Below the pieces are notes generated by a model. It was not told the DNA's origin. It did not search any database and worked only from the letters and a program-made list of their open reading frames with translations. From the NCBI GenBank assembly GCA_003013855.2, contig ML058449.1:1-64000 (forward strand): a DNA stretch of 64,000 nt, read 5' to 3'. The position numbers and the translations under genes are program-made. The stretch comes from Liriodendron chinense (lineage: Eukaryota; Streptophyta; Magnoliopsida; Magnoliales; Magnoliaceae). Below, one piece after another: positions 10,551 through 22,210 of this stretch; position 1 is the first letter of the stretch, and every line of letters starts with the position of its first letter.

Positions 10551-10848
10551 CGTTAAAAGGCTCTTCCCCATGCAAGGGAATTCTACCCTTAAGACTCATC
10601 ATGATGGGGAAGTGCATCCACGTGCTACCCACATCCCTTTTATCCTCCTTCGGGATGGACATTTTGCATGGGCTTTCTTTTCTAAATATTCGGTTCCCAA
10701 CCTTAGTGGGCCCACTTGAGATTTGAAAAGTCCACCAAAATATTTTTAAACTTTCATGCATGTGTGGGTCACTTGAGTGGGTCCACTTGATATTCGTAAA
10801 GCCCCAATTGCATTTTGGGCTTGTCTCTTAAGTGCATGTGTGGGCTAG
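10551..10848. other. Unassigned DNA left of LTR J
   Basis: Contains GTGGGCCCACTTGAGAT and GTGGGTCCACTTGATAT boxes like those in G modules, but no ORF or element boundary apart from the LTR J start at 10849. Confidence 0.35.
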
Positions 10849-11336
10849 TGTTGAGTGCTTAAATGTGTATATTCTAACCCCATTTTATCACTAACTATGC
10901 TTGAAATACATGATTAAAGATCCAACTAATGCATGGTTTTATGGTTATAGGAATGAGAGTGAATATTCATCAATAGAAGGCTTAAAGACGCTAATTATGG
11001 GCATTGAAGATCACAAGATCAAGCGTTAAAGGATGAAAGAAGGAAGCAAAAGGAGAAAGAAAAGAAGGCAGGAAAAAGCAGCCAAGACCGGTCGTCTGAC
11101 CGGTCGTCCATAGCCCAGGACCGGTCGTCCGACCGGTTCAAACACTCATTAGAAGGGGCATCATTATAAACCTTACTGGACCATCCAAGACCAGTCGTCC
11201 ACTGCTCAGACCGGTCGTGCGACCGGTCCTTGAATTAAAATCCTGGGCTCAGAATTTATGAAAACTCTCTAGACGTTTTTTGCGTTTTTGAGACCGGTCA
11301 TGTGACCAGTCTTCTAGGAGCTCAGACCGGTATTGC

Positions 11337-12400
11337 TGTTGAGCTATTAATTGTGCATATTTTAACCCCAATTCATCACTCATTATGCATGGTTTTCATA
11401 ATTTAAAGACTAATCAAATACATGTTTTGTGGTTGTAGGAATGAGAGTTACTTTGCCCAATTGATGACCAAAAGAGCTGATTTAGAACCTTGGATGAAGA
11501 ACCAAGGACGTGGGGAGCAAGGAGTTCAAGTCATAGGAGGCTTCCTAGCCTCCTCCAGCTAGTTTTTCTTCATTTTCTTAGTTTTAGTTCTAGTTTTTAA
11601 TATGCTTTTTATTAGCTAATCTCTTAGCTAGAGCTAAGAGGTGAACCTTATAGTTTTCTTAGATTGTTTAATTCGTTTTATTGGTTTGTAGTTTGGAATT
11701 CATGATTATGAACTAAGGTTTGAAGTTTATACAAGTTTTTAAGTAATTTTTCTTAGTCTTGTGATGACTCATGGATGTTTGGATGAATTACTTATCTTCT
11801 TAATTCGTTTGCAACAGTCTAGACCTGTATGATCCGAGGAATCGGAGTGCGCTCTAGTACTAAGCTCTTCATGAAGGGACTTCCTACCAAAGTTCTATTT
11901 TTCTGTTTTTCTGAATATGTATGGATTGTGCATGTGATTTGAATCTAGTTCAAATCATGATCTAGCCTTGTCTTGTGAGAGGACTTGAGGATGGTTATGA
12001 TTGTGAACTGGACCTTTTGGAAAGGGGAATGACCTATGCAATTGAGCATGCTCAGCTCAGCCTTCATTGAGTGAATCCTATGCATAGAACTTACATATGA
12101 CAGACTGTTTGGTTTAACAGCTCTATCATCCGACTAGATAGACAGGAATGTCGATTCTAGTTGAGAAAGTAAGAAACCATAGCGAATTATGCATCTAAGA
12201 AGAGCTATAAGTGGATCCTTGATGCTCTAGTTATCTTTTCATTATTAGATTTTCTATTTTATGTTAAAAATCAATTTCACAAACCTCTTTGATTCTAGTT
12301 ATTAGGATAATTGGAATTGTTTACTTCCTTCCCTGTGGATCGACCTCGGTCTTACCGAGTTTATTACTACATCGCAACCCTACACTTGGGGAAGCGAACA
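11337..12400 (+). mobile_element. F LTR 1
   Basis: Ends TGTTGAGCTATT...GGGGAAGCGAACA. Compared with the LTR of B, the region holding the GACCGGTC pairs and TATA box is missing: F passes from TTGGATGAAGAACC straight to AAGGACGTGGGGAGCAAGG. The leader hairpin remains (11621-11640). Confidence 0.9.
11621..11640 (+). other. Leader hairpin in F LTR 1
   Basis: Perfect arms CTCTTAGCT and AGCTAAGAG around AG. Identical copies lie at 15686-15705, 19751-19770 and 23815-23834. Confidence 0.7.
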
Positions 12401-12406
12401 AGTTTT

Positions 12407-12424
12407 TGGCGCCGTTGCCGGGGA
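12407..12424 (+). other. Primer binding site, tRNA-Asp, unit 1
   Basis: TGGCGCCGTTGCCGGGGA is the exact complement of the 3' end of plant tRNA-Asp(GUC) as I know it, six bases after the LTR. Identical sites follow in unit 2 (16472-16489) and unit 3 (20537-20554). tRNA-Asp priming is characteristic of Athila. Confidence 0.85.
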
Positions 12425-12667
12425 AGAGGTTAAACGGTTCTAATTGTTCTAGTAACTATAGAGTAGTCTTAGTTAGGTAGGATTTTCAGTTTTTATAGAA
12501 GAAGATTTTCTGTTTTTTTTTTCTAGATTACTAACAATTTTTTTGTTGGATTTTGTAGAACATTGTTGCTGACATATATCTCGCTCTATTGGGTAACATT
12601 TCTCCATCTCCCTTCTTTTTGTTCTTTTTTCTAGATTAGGGTAGTTCCAACTCTTTAAAATCTCATT

Positions 12668-14080
12668 ATGACTGATTGGAAGTGTGGTGCTTATGCATAC
12701 CTTTTGGAAGATGAGATAACAGACCATGAAATTGAAACTCTTTATGATTGGAACCATTATAAGCATAAGTATTTTTCTAAGACTCAATCTACTTCTAATA
12801 CTTCCCCACGTAAGACGATGCGTGATTACATTAATGAAAACAATACACATATTGAGGCACAACGTAAGGCAATGGGAGAGTATCGGAAAGAGATGAATAA
12901 TGTTCCACCGGTTAGGACAATGTATGATCACTTGTATGGCTACACATATCAACAACCATCTAAAAGCCCAACATATGACATGCATAATCCAAATTGGTGG
13001 GAGCATCAAAATTTCAACTTGGAAGATGAGCTAACCATGGATGCCAACAACTATCCTCAAGAGTTTCTTTCTCATGAGCCGCAACCGACACGAACTCTTG
13101 AGGATGTGCTGCAAGTGTTTATGGAAACAACTAAGCAATGCATACAAAACCTCTCGCCATCTCAAAATATTGAACCCAACATTGGGAACACCGAATCAAT
13201 CCCCAACAATGAGGAGGATGAGCTTATCCAAACCCAACCTTCTCTAGATTTAATGACTAAACTTCTAGAGGATATTGATCTCAGTGATCCCACCATTACC
13301 ATTGATTATGGTAAATCAACTATCTCTTTTAGCTATTTCGATTTGAATGATGAAGAGATTTCAAGGACGGTTGACGAACCCGAGGAATCTACAAAATCTG
13401 AAAGTGATAGTTTGATTGCCTACAATGAGGTTTTAAAGGATGATTGTGAGTCCATGATTTGTTCTTCCAAAGGGCCGAATGTTTTTGAATCACCGAAAGA
13501 TATTCTTGCTAGAGAGATGGCTGAAGTCGATATTTTTAAGTCCTTCCACCAACAACACATGCCGGATTCTATTGTGGAAGAACTCCCTTGGGTTGAAAAT
13601 TCTGCTTCTTTGGATGATGGGGTGGCACAATCTGAAATTTCAAAAGATCAACTAATGCTAGATGATGTGCTTACCACTAAATCTGAAAATTTTTCTTTGG
13701 AAGACCTCCCCTCTATAGAGGAGGAATTCCTTACCCTTGAAACAGAATTTCCTCAATCACTTAGGGAGAACGAGGACCCTTCATTCGACTCTCTCGATTT
13801 CCTAAAGGAATGCATGACCCACCCCTATGATCTGGATGATGAGATGATTAAGGAGTTGGATAGTTTGTTAGACATGGTGTCGGTGCCTGAAGAACACAAT
13901 TCCACTGATTTACACTCTTTACCATGGTTTGTGGAAGCACCATGCAAATCTGAATTTGTGGAGGAGACAATCCAAACTGAAAAATACTTAATGAATGTCT
14001 CTCCACCATCATGGGTTCTTCAACCCATTGAAAATTCTGATTGGGAGGACCCGTTTTTAATCAATTACAACCCAATTTAG
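12668..14080 (+). CDS. F ORF copy 1: acidic protein patched from Athila gag tail and pol linker
   Basis: A 470-codon ORF from an ATG 244 bp after the primer site, the only long ORF of the unit. Residues about 95-165 (NPNWWEHQNFNLEDE, then RTLEDVLQVFM) resemble the Athila gag tail after the zinc knuckle (A has SWKKHPNFSWKN, then FSLEDTLKMFM). The middle and C-terminal parts are rich in D/E and repeat a unit like ECMTHPYDLDDEMIKELDSL, found once in the protease-RT linker of A and C. The end (WEDPFLINYNP) resembles the first integrase-ORF residues (FLWDDPYLFKYYP in C). No catalytic motif exists. A TAG stop at 14078-14080 is followed in frame by 65 more open codons; B has CAG there. Function unknown; it might be structural or simply a relic. 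Confidence 0.65.
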   Translation: MTDWKCGAYAYLLEDEITDHEIETLYDWNHYKHKYFSKTQSTSNTSPRKTMRDYINENNTHIEAQRKAMGEYRKEMNNVPPVRTMYDHLYGYTYQQPSKSPTYDMHNPNWWEHQNFNLEDELTMDANNYPQEFLSHEPQPTRTLEDVLQVFMETTKQCIQNLSPSQNIEPNIGNTESIPNNEEDELIQTQPSLDLMTKLLEDIDLSDPTITIDYGKSTISFSYFDLNDEEISRTVDEPEESTKSESDSLIAYNEVLKDDCESMICSSKGPNVFESPKDILAREMAEVDIFKSFHQQHMPDSIVEELPWVENSASLDDGVAQSEISKDQLMLDDVLTTKSENFSLEDLPSIEEEFLTLETEFPQSLRENEDPSFDSLDFLKECMTHPYDLDDEMIKELDSLLDMVSVPEEHNSTDLHSLPWFVEAPCKSEFVEETIQTEKYLMNVSPPSWVLQPIENSDWEDPFLINYNPI

Positions 14081-14281
14081 AACTTGAGGAGATATCTTTT
14101 TGCTGCTCTTATCTCCTCCTTACATGCGTGTGGTGCATACTATGATTGCACTTTCATGAAGAAACGCACACATGTATACATTCGAGCAGGACTTTGGATG
14201 GTCCTCATGAGAAACCTATTGAAATTCATGAAGATCCTGCTCAAATTTGATCATGTAGTCGATCAGACTAATCAAAGGTAG

Positions 14282-15401
14282 GTAGGTAGGTTAGGATTTC
14301 TTTCTGCATTTAGGATTGAATAAGTCTCATTGAGACAATGGAAGATGCTAGAATTGATCAACTTGCTACCTCAGGTACTCTCGTTCTCACTCTCCTTTGT
14401 TTTGTGTCATTGCTCTCATGTCATGCATATTGCATATCTTATTACATTGAGGACAATGTAAGATTTAGGTTGGGGGGGTGAGATTCCTTAGATGAATCTA
14501 CTAGCTTTTGTGACATTTCGAGCAATTATGTAGAAAATTTTTGATTTTTCTAAAATTCAAAACTCTTTTGGAAAACGTTGTTTCTATGCATTCAAGATGA
14601 TACGAGTATAAGAAGAGGAGATACGAAGTGAGTGATGTTGCAAGCTTTGAATTTCTTTTAATATAATGGTTTTATATGTGAATTCCCCTATTTATGTGAG
14701 TGATAGAAAATTTGAACACTTTTACACCTAGTTCACATTACACGATTTTCATGGGTTGAAAGGATTATGTGATTTGTGGATTAACTATACTTTGATTTAA
14801 GGTGTTGAGAAACCAAGCCGGGGTACTTTGTCCATCCTTGTCCATGGGAAAATAACAAAAGATATGGATTTCTAAAAATCCTATCTAATTTAAAAAGAAA
14901 AAGGAAAAGGAATGATGAAATTGGGAATGATGGAAAAATGGTGGAAAATTCCGATTAGGGCTACCTACTACCAACCGGGGGATGGTCTACCCGTAACCAA
15001 AGCCGAAAATGGGACGTAGTGTGAAAGTCGTCGGAAGGACGGTAAGACAAATTCCTGTCATAGGCTTGTTGTTGCTCTGTGCACCTTGAAATCCATAGTT
15101 TAGTTGATCTATGATGAAGATGAGCCCAGAAACTCATGAGATGAACTTTCACTATGCACACTAGGGTGAATTTGTTCAAGTTCTTCTATTTATCAATCAA
15201 TCAGTGGGAATTTCATATAAATACTTATTATGTTCTAAGAGTTTAAGGTTTCAACTTCTATCACCTAATTTCTCTGATTTTCATGCTTGTGTGTCTTGGA
15301 ATGTATAGAAGAGTAGTTTCTAGAGGAGAGTTGGATTTGGAGAATGAAACTTGTTTCACGCATGTTTTGCTCGGGACTAGCAAAATGCTGGTTGGGGGGT
15401 G
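14282..15401 (+). other. F internal 3' non-coding segment, unit 1
   Basis: No convincing ORF. It contains the segment shared with A, B, C and H (TTTGTCCATCCTTGTCCATG) and ends in TTGGGGGGTG just before LTR 2, the likely polypurine tract. Units 2 and 3 have the same at 18347-19466 and 22412-23530. Confidence 0.7.
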
Positions 15402-16465
15402 TGTTGAGCTATTAATTGTGCATATTTTAACCCCAATTCATCACTCATTATGCATGGTTTTCATAATTTAAAGACTAATCAAATACATGTTTTGTGGTTG
15501 TAGGAATGAGAGTTACTTTGCCCAATTGATGACCAAAAGAGCTGATTTAGAACCTTGGATAAAGAACCAAGGACGTGGGGAGCAAGGAGTTCAAGTCATA
15601 GGAGGCTTCCTAGCCTCCTCCAGCTAGTTTTTCTTCATTTTCTTAGTTCTAGTTCTAGTTTTTAATATGCTTTTTATTAGCTAATCTCTTAGCTAGAGCT
15701 AAGAGGTGAACCTTATAGTTTTCTTAGATTGTTTAATTCGTTTTATTGGTTTGTAGTTTGGAATTCATGATTATGAACTAAGGTTTGAAGTTTATACAAG
15801 TTTTTAAGTAATTTTTCTTAGTCTTGTGATGACTCATGGATGTTTGGATGAATTACTTATCTTCTTAATTCGTTTGCAACAGTCTAGACCTGTATGATCC
15901 GAGGAATCGGAGTGCGCTCTAGTACTAAGCTCTTCATGAAGGGACTTCCTACCAAAGTTCTATTTTTCTGTTTTTCTGAATATGTATGGATTGTGCATGT
16001 GATTTGAATCTAGTTCAAATCATGATCTAGCCTTGTCTTGTGAGAGGACTTGAGGATGGTTATGATTGTGAACTGGACCTTTTGGAAAGGGGAATGACCT
16101 ATGCAATTGAGCATGCTCAGCTCAGCCTTCATTGAGTGAATCCTATGCATAGAACTTACATATGACAGACTGTTTGGTTTAACAGCTCTATCATCCGACT
16201 AGATAGACAGGAATGTCGATTCTAGTTGAGAAAGTAAGAAACCATAGCGAATTATGCATCTAAGAAGAGCTATAAGTGGATCCTTGATGCTCTAGTTATC
16301 TTTTCATTATTAGATTTTCTATTTTATGTTAAAAATCAATTTCACAAACCTCTTTGATTCTAGTTATTAGGATAATTGGAATTGTTTACTTCCTTCCCTG
16401 TGGATCGACCTCGGTCTTACCGAGTTTATTACTACATCGCAACCCTACACTTGGGGAAGCGAACA
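15402..16465 (+). mobile_element. F LTR 2
   Basis: Same ends and length as LTR 1. Private change: A at 15561 (G in the other copies). It serves as 3' LTR of unit 1 and 5' LTR of unit 2. Confidence 0.9.
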
Positions 16466-16732
16466 AGTTTTTGGCGCCGTTGCCGGGGAAGAGGTTAAAC
16501 GGTTCTAATTGTTCTAGTAACTATAGAGTAGTCTTAGTTAGGTAGGATTTTCAGTTTTTATAGAAGAAGATTTTCTGTTTTTTTTTTCTAGATTACTAAC
16601 AATTTTTTTGTTGGATTTTGTAGAACATTGTTGCTGACATATATCTCGCTCTATTGGGTAACATTTCTCCATCTCCCTTCTTTTTGTTCTTTTTTCTAGA
16701 TTAGGGTAGTTCCAACTCTTTAAAATCTCATT

Positions 16733-18145
16733 ATGACTGATTGGAAGTGTGGTGCTTATGCATACCTTTTGGAAGATGAGATAACAGACCATGAAATTGA
16801 AACTCTTTATGATTGGAACCATTATAAGCATAAGTATTTTTCTAAGACTCAATCTACTTCTAATACTTCCCCACGTAAGACGATGCGTGATTACATTAAT
16901 GAAAACAATACACATATTGAGGCACAACGTAAGGCAATGGGAGAGTATCGGAAAGAGATGAATAATGTTCCACCGGTTAGGACAATGTATGATCACTTGT
17001 ATGGCTACACATATCAACAACCATCTAAAAGCCCAACATATGACATGCATAATCCAAATTGGTGGGAGCATCAAAATTTCAACTTGGAAGATGAGCTAAC
17101 CATGGATGCCAACAACTATCCTCAAGAGTTTCTTTCTCATGAGCCGCAACCGACACGAACTCTTGAGGATGTGCTGCAAGTGTTTATGGAAACAACTAAG
17201 CAATGCATACAAAACCTCTCGCCATCTCAAAATATTGAACCCAACATTGGGAACACCGAATCAATCCCCAACAATGAGGAGGATGAGCTTATCCAAACCC
17301 AACCTTCTCTAGATTTAATGACTAAACTTCTAGAGGATATTGATCTCAGTGATCCCACCATTACCATTGATTATGGTAAATCAACTATCTCTTTTAGCTA
17401 TTTCGATTTGAATGATGAAGAGATTTCAAGGACGGTTGACGAACCCGAGGAATCTACAAAATCTGAAAGTGATAGTTTGATTGCCTACAATGAGGTTTTA
17501 AAGGATGATTGTGAGTCCATGATTTGTTCTTCCAAAGGGCCGAATGTTTTTGAATCACCGAAAGATATTCTTGCTAGAGAGATGGCTGAAGTCGATATTT
17601 TTAAGTCCTTCCACCAACAACACATGCCGGATTCTATTGTGGAAGAACTCCCTTGGGTTGAAAATTCTGCTTCTTTGGATGATGGGGTGGCACAATCTGA
17701 AATTTCAAAAGATCAACTAATGCTAGATGATGTGCTTACCACTAAATCTGAAAATTTTTCTTTGGAAGACCTCCCCTCTATAGAGGAGGAATTCCTTACC
17801 CTTGAAACAGAATTTCCTCAATCACTTAGGGAGAACGAGGACCCTTCATTCGACTCTCTCGATTTCCTAAAGGAATGCATGACCCACCCCTATGATCTGG
17901 ATGATGAGATGATTAAGGAGTTGGATAGTTTGTTAGACATGGTGTCGGTGCCTGAAGAACACAATTCCACTGATTTACACTCTTTACCATGGTTTGTGGA
18001 AGCACCATGCAAATCTGAATTTGTGGAGGAGACAATCCAAACTGAAAAATACTTAATGAATGTCTCTCCACCATCATGGGTTCTTCAACCCATTGAAAAT
18101 TCTGATTGGGAGGACCCGTTTTTAATCAATTACAACCCAATTTAG
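16733..18145 (+). CDS. F ORF copy 2
   Basis: Translates to the same 470 residues as copy 1, with the same TAG end and 65-codon in-frame extension. I see no nucleotide difference from unit 1 in this ORF, so this duplication is very recent or reflects assembly of one repeat. Confidence 0.65.
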   Translation: MTDWKCGAYAYLLEDEITDHEIETLYDWNHYKHKYFSKTQSTSNTSPRKTMRDYINENNTHIEAQRKAMGEYRKEMNNVPPVRTMYDHLYGYTYQQPSKSPTYDMHNPNWWEHQNFNLEDELTMDANNYPQEFLSHEPQPTRTLEDVLQVFMETTKQCIQNLSPSQNIEPNIGNTESIPNNEEDELIQTQPSLDLMTKLLEDIDLSDPTITIDYGKSTISFSYFDLNDEEISRTVDEPEESTKSESDSLIAYNEVLKDDCESMICSSKGPNVFESPKDILAREMAEVDIFKSFHQQHMPDSIVEELPWVENSASLDDGVAQSEISKDQLMLDDVLTTKSENFSLEDLPSIEEEFLTLETEFPQSLRENEDPSFDSLDFLKECMTHPYDLDDEMIKELDSLLDMVSVPEEHNSTDLHSLPWFVEAPCKSEFVEETIQTEKYLMNVSPPSWVLQPIENSDWEDPFLINYNPI

Positions 18146-19466
18146 AACTTGAGGAGATATCTTTTTGCTGCTCTTATCTCCTCCTTACATGCGTGTGGTG
18201 CATACTATGATTGCACTTTCATGAAGAAACGCACACATGTATACATTCGAGCAGGACTTTGGATGGTCCTCATGAGAAACCTATTGAAATTCATGAAGAT
18301 CCTGCTCAAATTTGATCATGTAGTCGATCAGACTAATCAAAGGTAGGTAGGTAGGTTAGGATTTCTTTCTGCATTTAGGATTGAATAAGTCTCATTGAGA
18401 CAATGGAAGATGCTAGAATTGATCAACTTGCTACCTCAGGTACTCTCGTTCTCACTCTCCTTTGTTTTGTGTCATTGCTCTCATGTCATGCATATTGCAT
18501 ATCTTATTACATTGAGGACAATGTAAGATTTAGGTTGGGGGGGTGAGATTCCTTAGATGAATCTACTAGCTTTTGTGACATTTCGAGCAATTATGTAGAA
18601 AATTTTTGATTTTTCTAAAATTCAAAACTCTTTTGGAAAACGTTGTTTCTATGCATTCAAGATGATACGAGTATAAGAAGAGGAGATACGAAGTGAGTGA
18701 TGTTGCAAGCTTTGAATTTCTTTTAATATAATGGTTTTATATGTGAATTCCCCTATTTATGTGAGTGATAGAAAATTTGAACACTTTTACACCTAGTTCA
18801 CATTACACGATTTTCATGGGTTGAAAGGATTATGTGATTTGTGGATTAACTATACTTTGATTTAAGGTGTTGAGAAACCAAGCCGGGGTACTTTGTCCAT
18901 CCTTGTCCATGGGAAAATAACAAAAGATATGGATTTCTAAAAATCCTATCTAATTTAAAAAGAAAAAGGAAAAGGAATGATGAAATTGGGAATGATGGAA
19001 AAATGGTGGAAAATTCCGATTAGGGCTACCTACTACCAACCGGGGGATGGTCTACCCGTAACCAAAGCCGAAAATGGGACGTAGTGTGAAAGTCGTCGGA
19101 AGGACGGTAAGACAAATTCCTGTCATAGGCTTGTTGTTGCTCTGTGCACCTTGAAATCCATAGTTTAGTTGATCTATGATGAAGATGAGCCCAGAAACTC
19201 ATGAGATGAACTTTCACTATGCACACTAGGGTGAATTTGTTCAAGTTCTTCTATTTATCAATCAATCAGTGGGAATTTCATATAAATACTTATTATGTTC
19301 TAAGAGTTTAAGGTTTCAACTTCTATCACCTAATTTCTCTGATTTTCATGCTTGTGTGTCTTGGAATGTATAGAAGAGTAGTTTCTAGAGGAGAGTTGGA
19401 TTTGGAGAATGAAACTTGTTTCACGCATGTTTTGCTCGGGACTAGCAAAATGCTGGTTGGGGGGTG

Positions 19467-20530
19467 TGTTGAGCTATTAATTGTGCATATTTTAACCCCA
19501 ATTCATCACTCATTATGCATGGTTTTCATAATTTAAAGACTAATCAAATACATGTTTTGTGGTTGTAGGAATGAGAGTTACTTTGCCCAATTGATGACCA
19601 AAAGAGCTGATTTAGAACCTTGGATGAAGAACCAAGGACGTGGGGAGCAAGGAGTTCAAGTCATAGGAGGCTTCCTAGCCTCCTCCAGCTAGTTTTTCTT
19701 CATTTTCTTAGTTCTAGTTCTAGTTTTTAATATGCTTTTTATTAGCTAATCTCTTAGCTAGAGCTAAGAGGTGAACCTTATAGTTTTCTTAGATTGTTTA
19801 ATTCGTTTTATTGGTTTGTAGTTTGGAATTCATGATTATGAACTAAGGTTTGAAGTTTATACAAGTTTTTAAGTAATTTTTCTTAGTCTTGTGATGACTC
19901 ATGGATGTTTGGATGAATTACTTATCTTCTTAATTCGTTTGCAACAGTCTAGACCTGTATGATCCGAGGAATCGGAGTGCGCTCTAGTACTAAGCTCTTC
20001 ATGAAGGGACTTCCTACCAAAGTTCTATTTTTCTGTTTTTCTGAATATGTATGGATTGTGCATGTGATTTGAATCTAGTTCAAATCATGATCTAGCCTTG
20101 TCTTGTGAGAGGACTTGAGGATGGTTATGATTGTGAACTGGACCTTTTGGAAAGGGGAATGACCTATGCAATTGAGCATGCTCAGCTCAGCCTTCATTGA
20201 GTGAATCCTATGCATAGAACTTACATATGACAGACTGTTTGGTTTAACAGCTCTATCATCCGACTAGATAGACAGGAATGTCGATTCTAGTTGAGAAAGT
20301 AAGAAACCATAGCGAATTATGCATCTAAGAAGAGCTATAAGTGGATCCTTGATGCTCTAGTTATCTTTTCATTATTAGATTTTCTATTTTATGTTAAAAA
20401 TCAATTTCACAAACCTCTTTGATTCTAGTTATTAGGATAATTGGAATTGTTTACTTCCTTCCCTGTGGATCGACCTCGGTCTTACCGAGTTTATTACTAC
20501 ATCGCAACCCTACACTTGGGGAAGCGAACA
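19467..20530 (+). mobile_element. F LTR 3
   Basis: Same termini and 1064-bp length; shared by units 2 and 3. Confidence 0.9.
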
Positions 20531-20797
20531 AGTTTTTGGCGCCGTTGCCGGGGAAGAGGTTAAACGGTTCTAATTGTTCTAGTAACTATAGAGTAGTCTT
20601 AGTTAGGTAGGATTTTCAGTTTTTATAGAAGAAGATTTTCTGTTTTTTTTTTCTAGATTACTAACAATTTTTTTGTTGGATTTTGTAGAACATTGTTGCT
20701 GACATATATCTCGCTCTATTGGGTAACATTTCTCCATCTCCCTTCTTTTTATTCTTTTTTCTAGATTAGGGTAGTTCCAACTCTTTAAAATCTCATT

Positions 20798-22210
20798 ATG
20801 ACTGATTGGAAGTGTGGTGCTTATGCATACCTTTTGGAAGATGAGATAACAGACCATGAAATTGAAACTCTTTATGATTGGAACCATTATAAGCATAAGT
20901 ATTTTTCTAAGACTCAATCTACTTCTAATACTTCCCCACGTAAGACGATGCGTGATTACATTAATGAAAACAATACACATATTGAGGCACAACGTAAGGC
21001 AATGGGAGAGTATCGGAAAGAGATGAATAATGTTCCACCGGTTAGGACAATGTATGATCACTTGTATGGCTACACATATCAACAACCATCTAAAAGCCCA
21101 ACATATGACATGCATAATCCAAATTGGTGGGAGCATCAAAATTTCAACTTGGAAGATGAGCTAACCATGGATGCCAACAACTATCCTCAAGAGTTTCTTT
21201 CTCATGAGCCGCAACCGACACGAACTCTTGAGGATGTGCTGCAAGTGTTTATGGAAACAACTAAGCAATGCATACAAAACCTCTCGCCATCTCAAAATAT
21301 TGAACCCAACATTGGGAACACCGAATCAATCCCCAACAATGAGGAGGATGAGCTTATCCAAACCCAACCTTCTCTAGATTTAATGACTAAACTTCTAGAG
21401 GATATTGATCTCAGTGATCCCACCATTACCATTGATTATGGTAAATCAACTATCTCTTTTAGCTATTTCGATTTGAATGATGAAGAGATTTCAAGGACGG
21501 TTGACGAACCCGAGGAATCTACAAAATCTGAAAGTGATAGTTTGATTGCCTACAATGAGGTTTTAAAGGATGATTGTGAGTCCATGATTTGTTCTTCCAA
21601 AGGGCCGAATGTTTTTGAATCACCGAAAGATATTCTTGCTAGAGAGATGGCTGAAGTCGATATTTTTAAGTCCTTCCACCAACAACACATGCCGGATTCT
21701 ATTGTGGAAGAACTCCCTTGGGTTGAAAATTCTGCTTCTTTGGATGATGGGGTGGCACAATCTGAAATTTCAAAAGATCAACTAATGCTAGATGATGTGC
21801 TTACCACTAAATCTGAAAATTTTTCTTTGGAAGACCTCCCCTCTATAGAGGAGGAATTCCTTACCCTTGAAACAGAATTTCCTCAATCACTTAGGGAGAA
21901 CGAGGACCCTTCATTTGACTCTCTCGATTTCCTAAAGGAATGCATGACCCACCCCTATGATCTGGATGATGAGATGATTAAGGAGTTGGATAGTTTGTTA
22001 GACATGGTGTCGGTGCCTGAAGAACACAATTCCACTGATTTACACTCTTTACCATGGTTTGTGGAAGCACCATGCAAATCTGAATTTGTGGAGGAGACAA
22101 TCCAAACTGAAAAATACTTAATGAATGTCTCTCCACCATCATGGGTTCTTCAACCCATTGAAAATTCTGATTGGGAGGACCCGTTTTTAATCAATTACAA
22201 CCCAATTTAG
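20798..22210 (+). CDS. F ORF copy 3
   Basis: Same 470-residue protein; one silent change seen (T at 21916). The leader before it has a private A at 20751, and the 3' region a one-base deletion near 22665, so unit 3 is the most divergent of the three. Confidence 0.65.
   Translation: MTDWKCGAYAYLLEDEITDHEIETLYDWNHYKHKYFSKTQSTSNTSPRKTMRDYINENNTHIEAQRKAMGEYRKEMNNVPPVRTMYDHLYGYTYQQPSKSPTYDMHNPNWWEHQNFNLEDELTMDANNYPQEFLSHEPQPTRTLEDVLQVFMETTKQCIQNLSPSQNIEPNIGNTESIPNNEEDELIQTQPSLDLMTKLLEDIDLSDPTITIDYGKSTISFSYFDLNDEEISRTVDEPEESTKSESDSLIAYNEVLKDDCESMICSSKGPNVFESPKDILAREMAEVDIFKSFHQQHMPDSIVEELPWVENSASLDDGVAQSEISKDQLMLDDVLTTKSENFSLEDLPSIEEEFLTLETEFPQSLRENEDPSFDSLDFLKECMTHPYDLDDEMIKELDSLLDMVSVPEEHNSTDLHSLPWFVEAPCKSEFVEETIQTEKYLMNVSPPSWVLQPIENSDWEDPFLINYNPI

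Noticed and set aside
12473..13009. 178-codon minus-strand ORF opposite the F ORF, repeated at 16538 and 20603
   Set aside because: Lies inside the primer-to-ORF leader and the opposite strand of the 470-codon ORF. Its presence in three units only reflects their identity; no domain and hydrophobic low-complexity composition.
14961..15179. 72-codon minus-strand ORF in the shared 3' segment, repeated in each F unit
   Set aside because: The matching region in H has an internal stop and that in A a stop upstream. Conservation is at nucleotide level along both frames, so it was not called as a gene.
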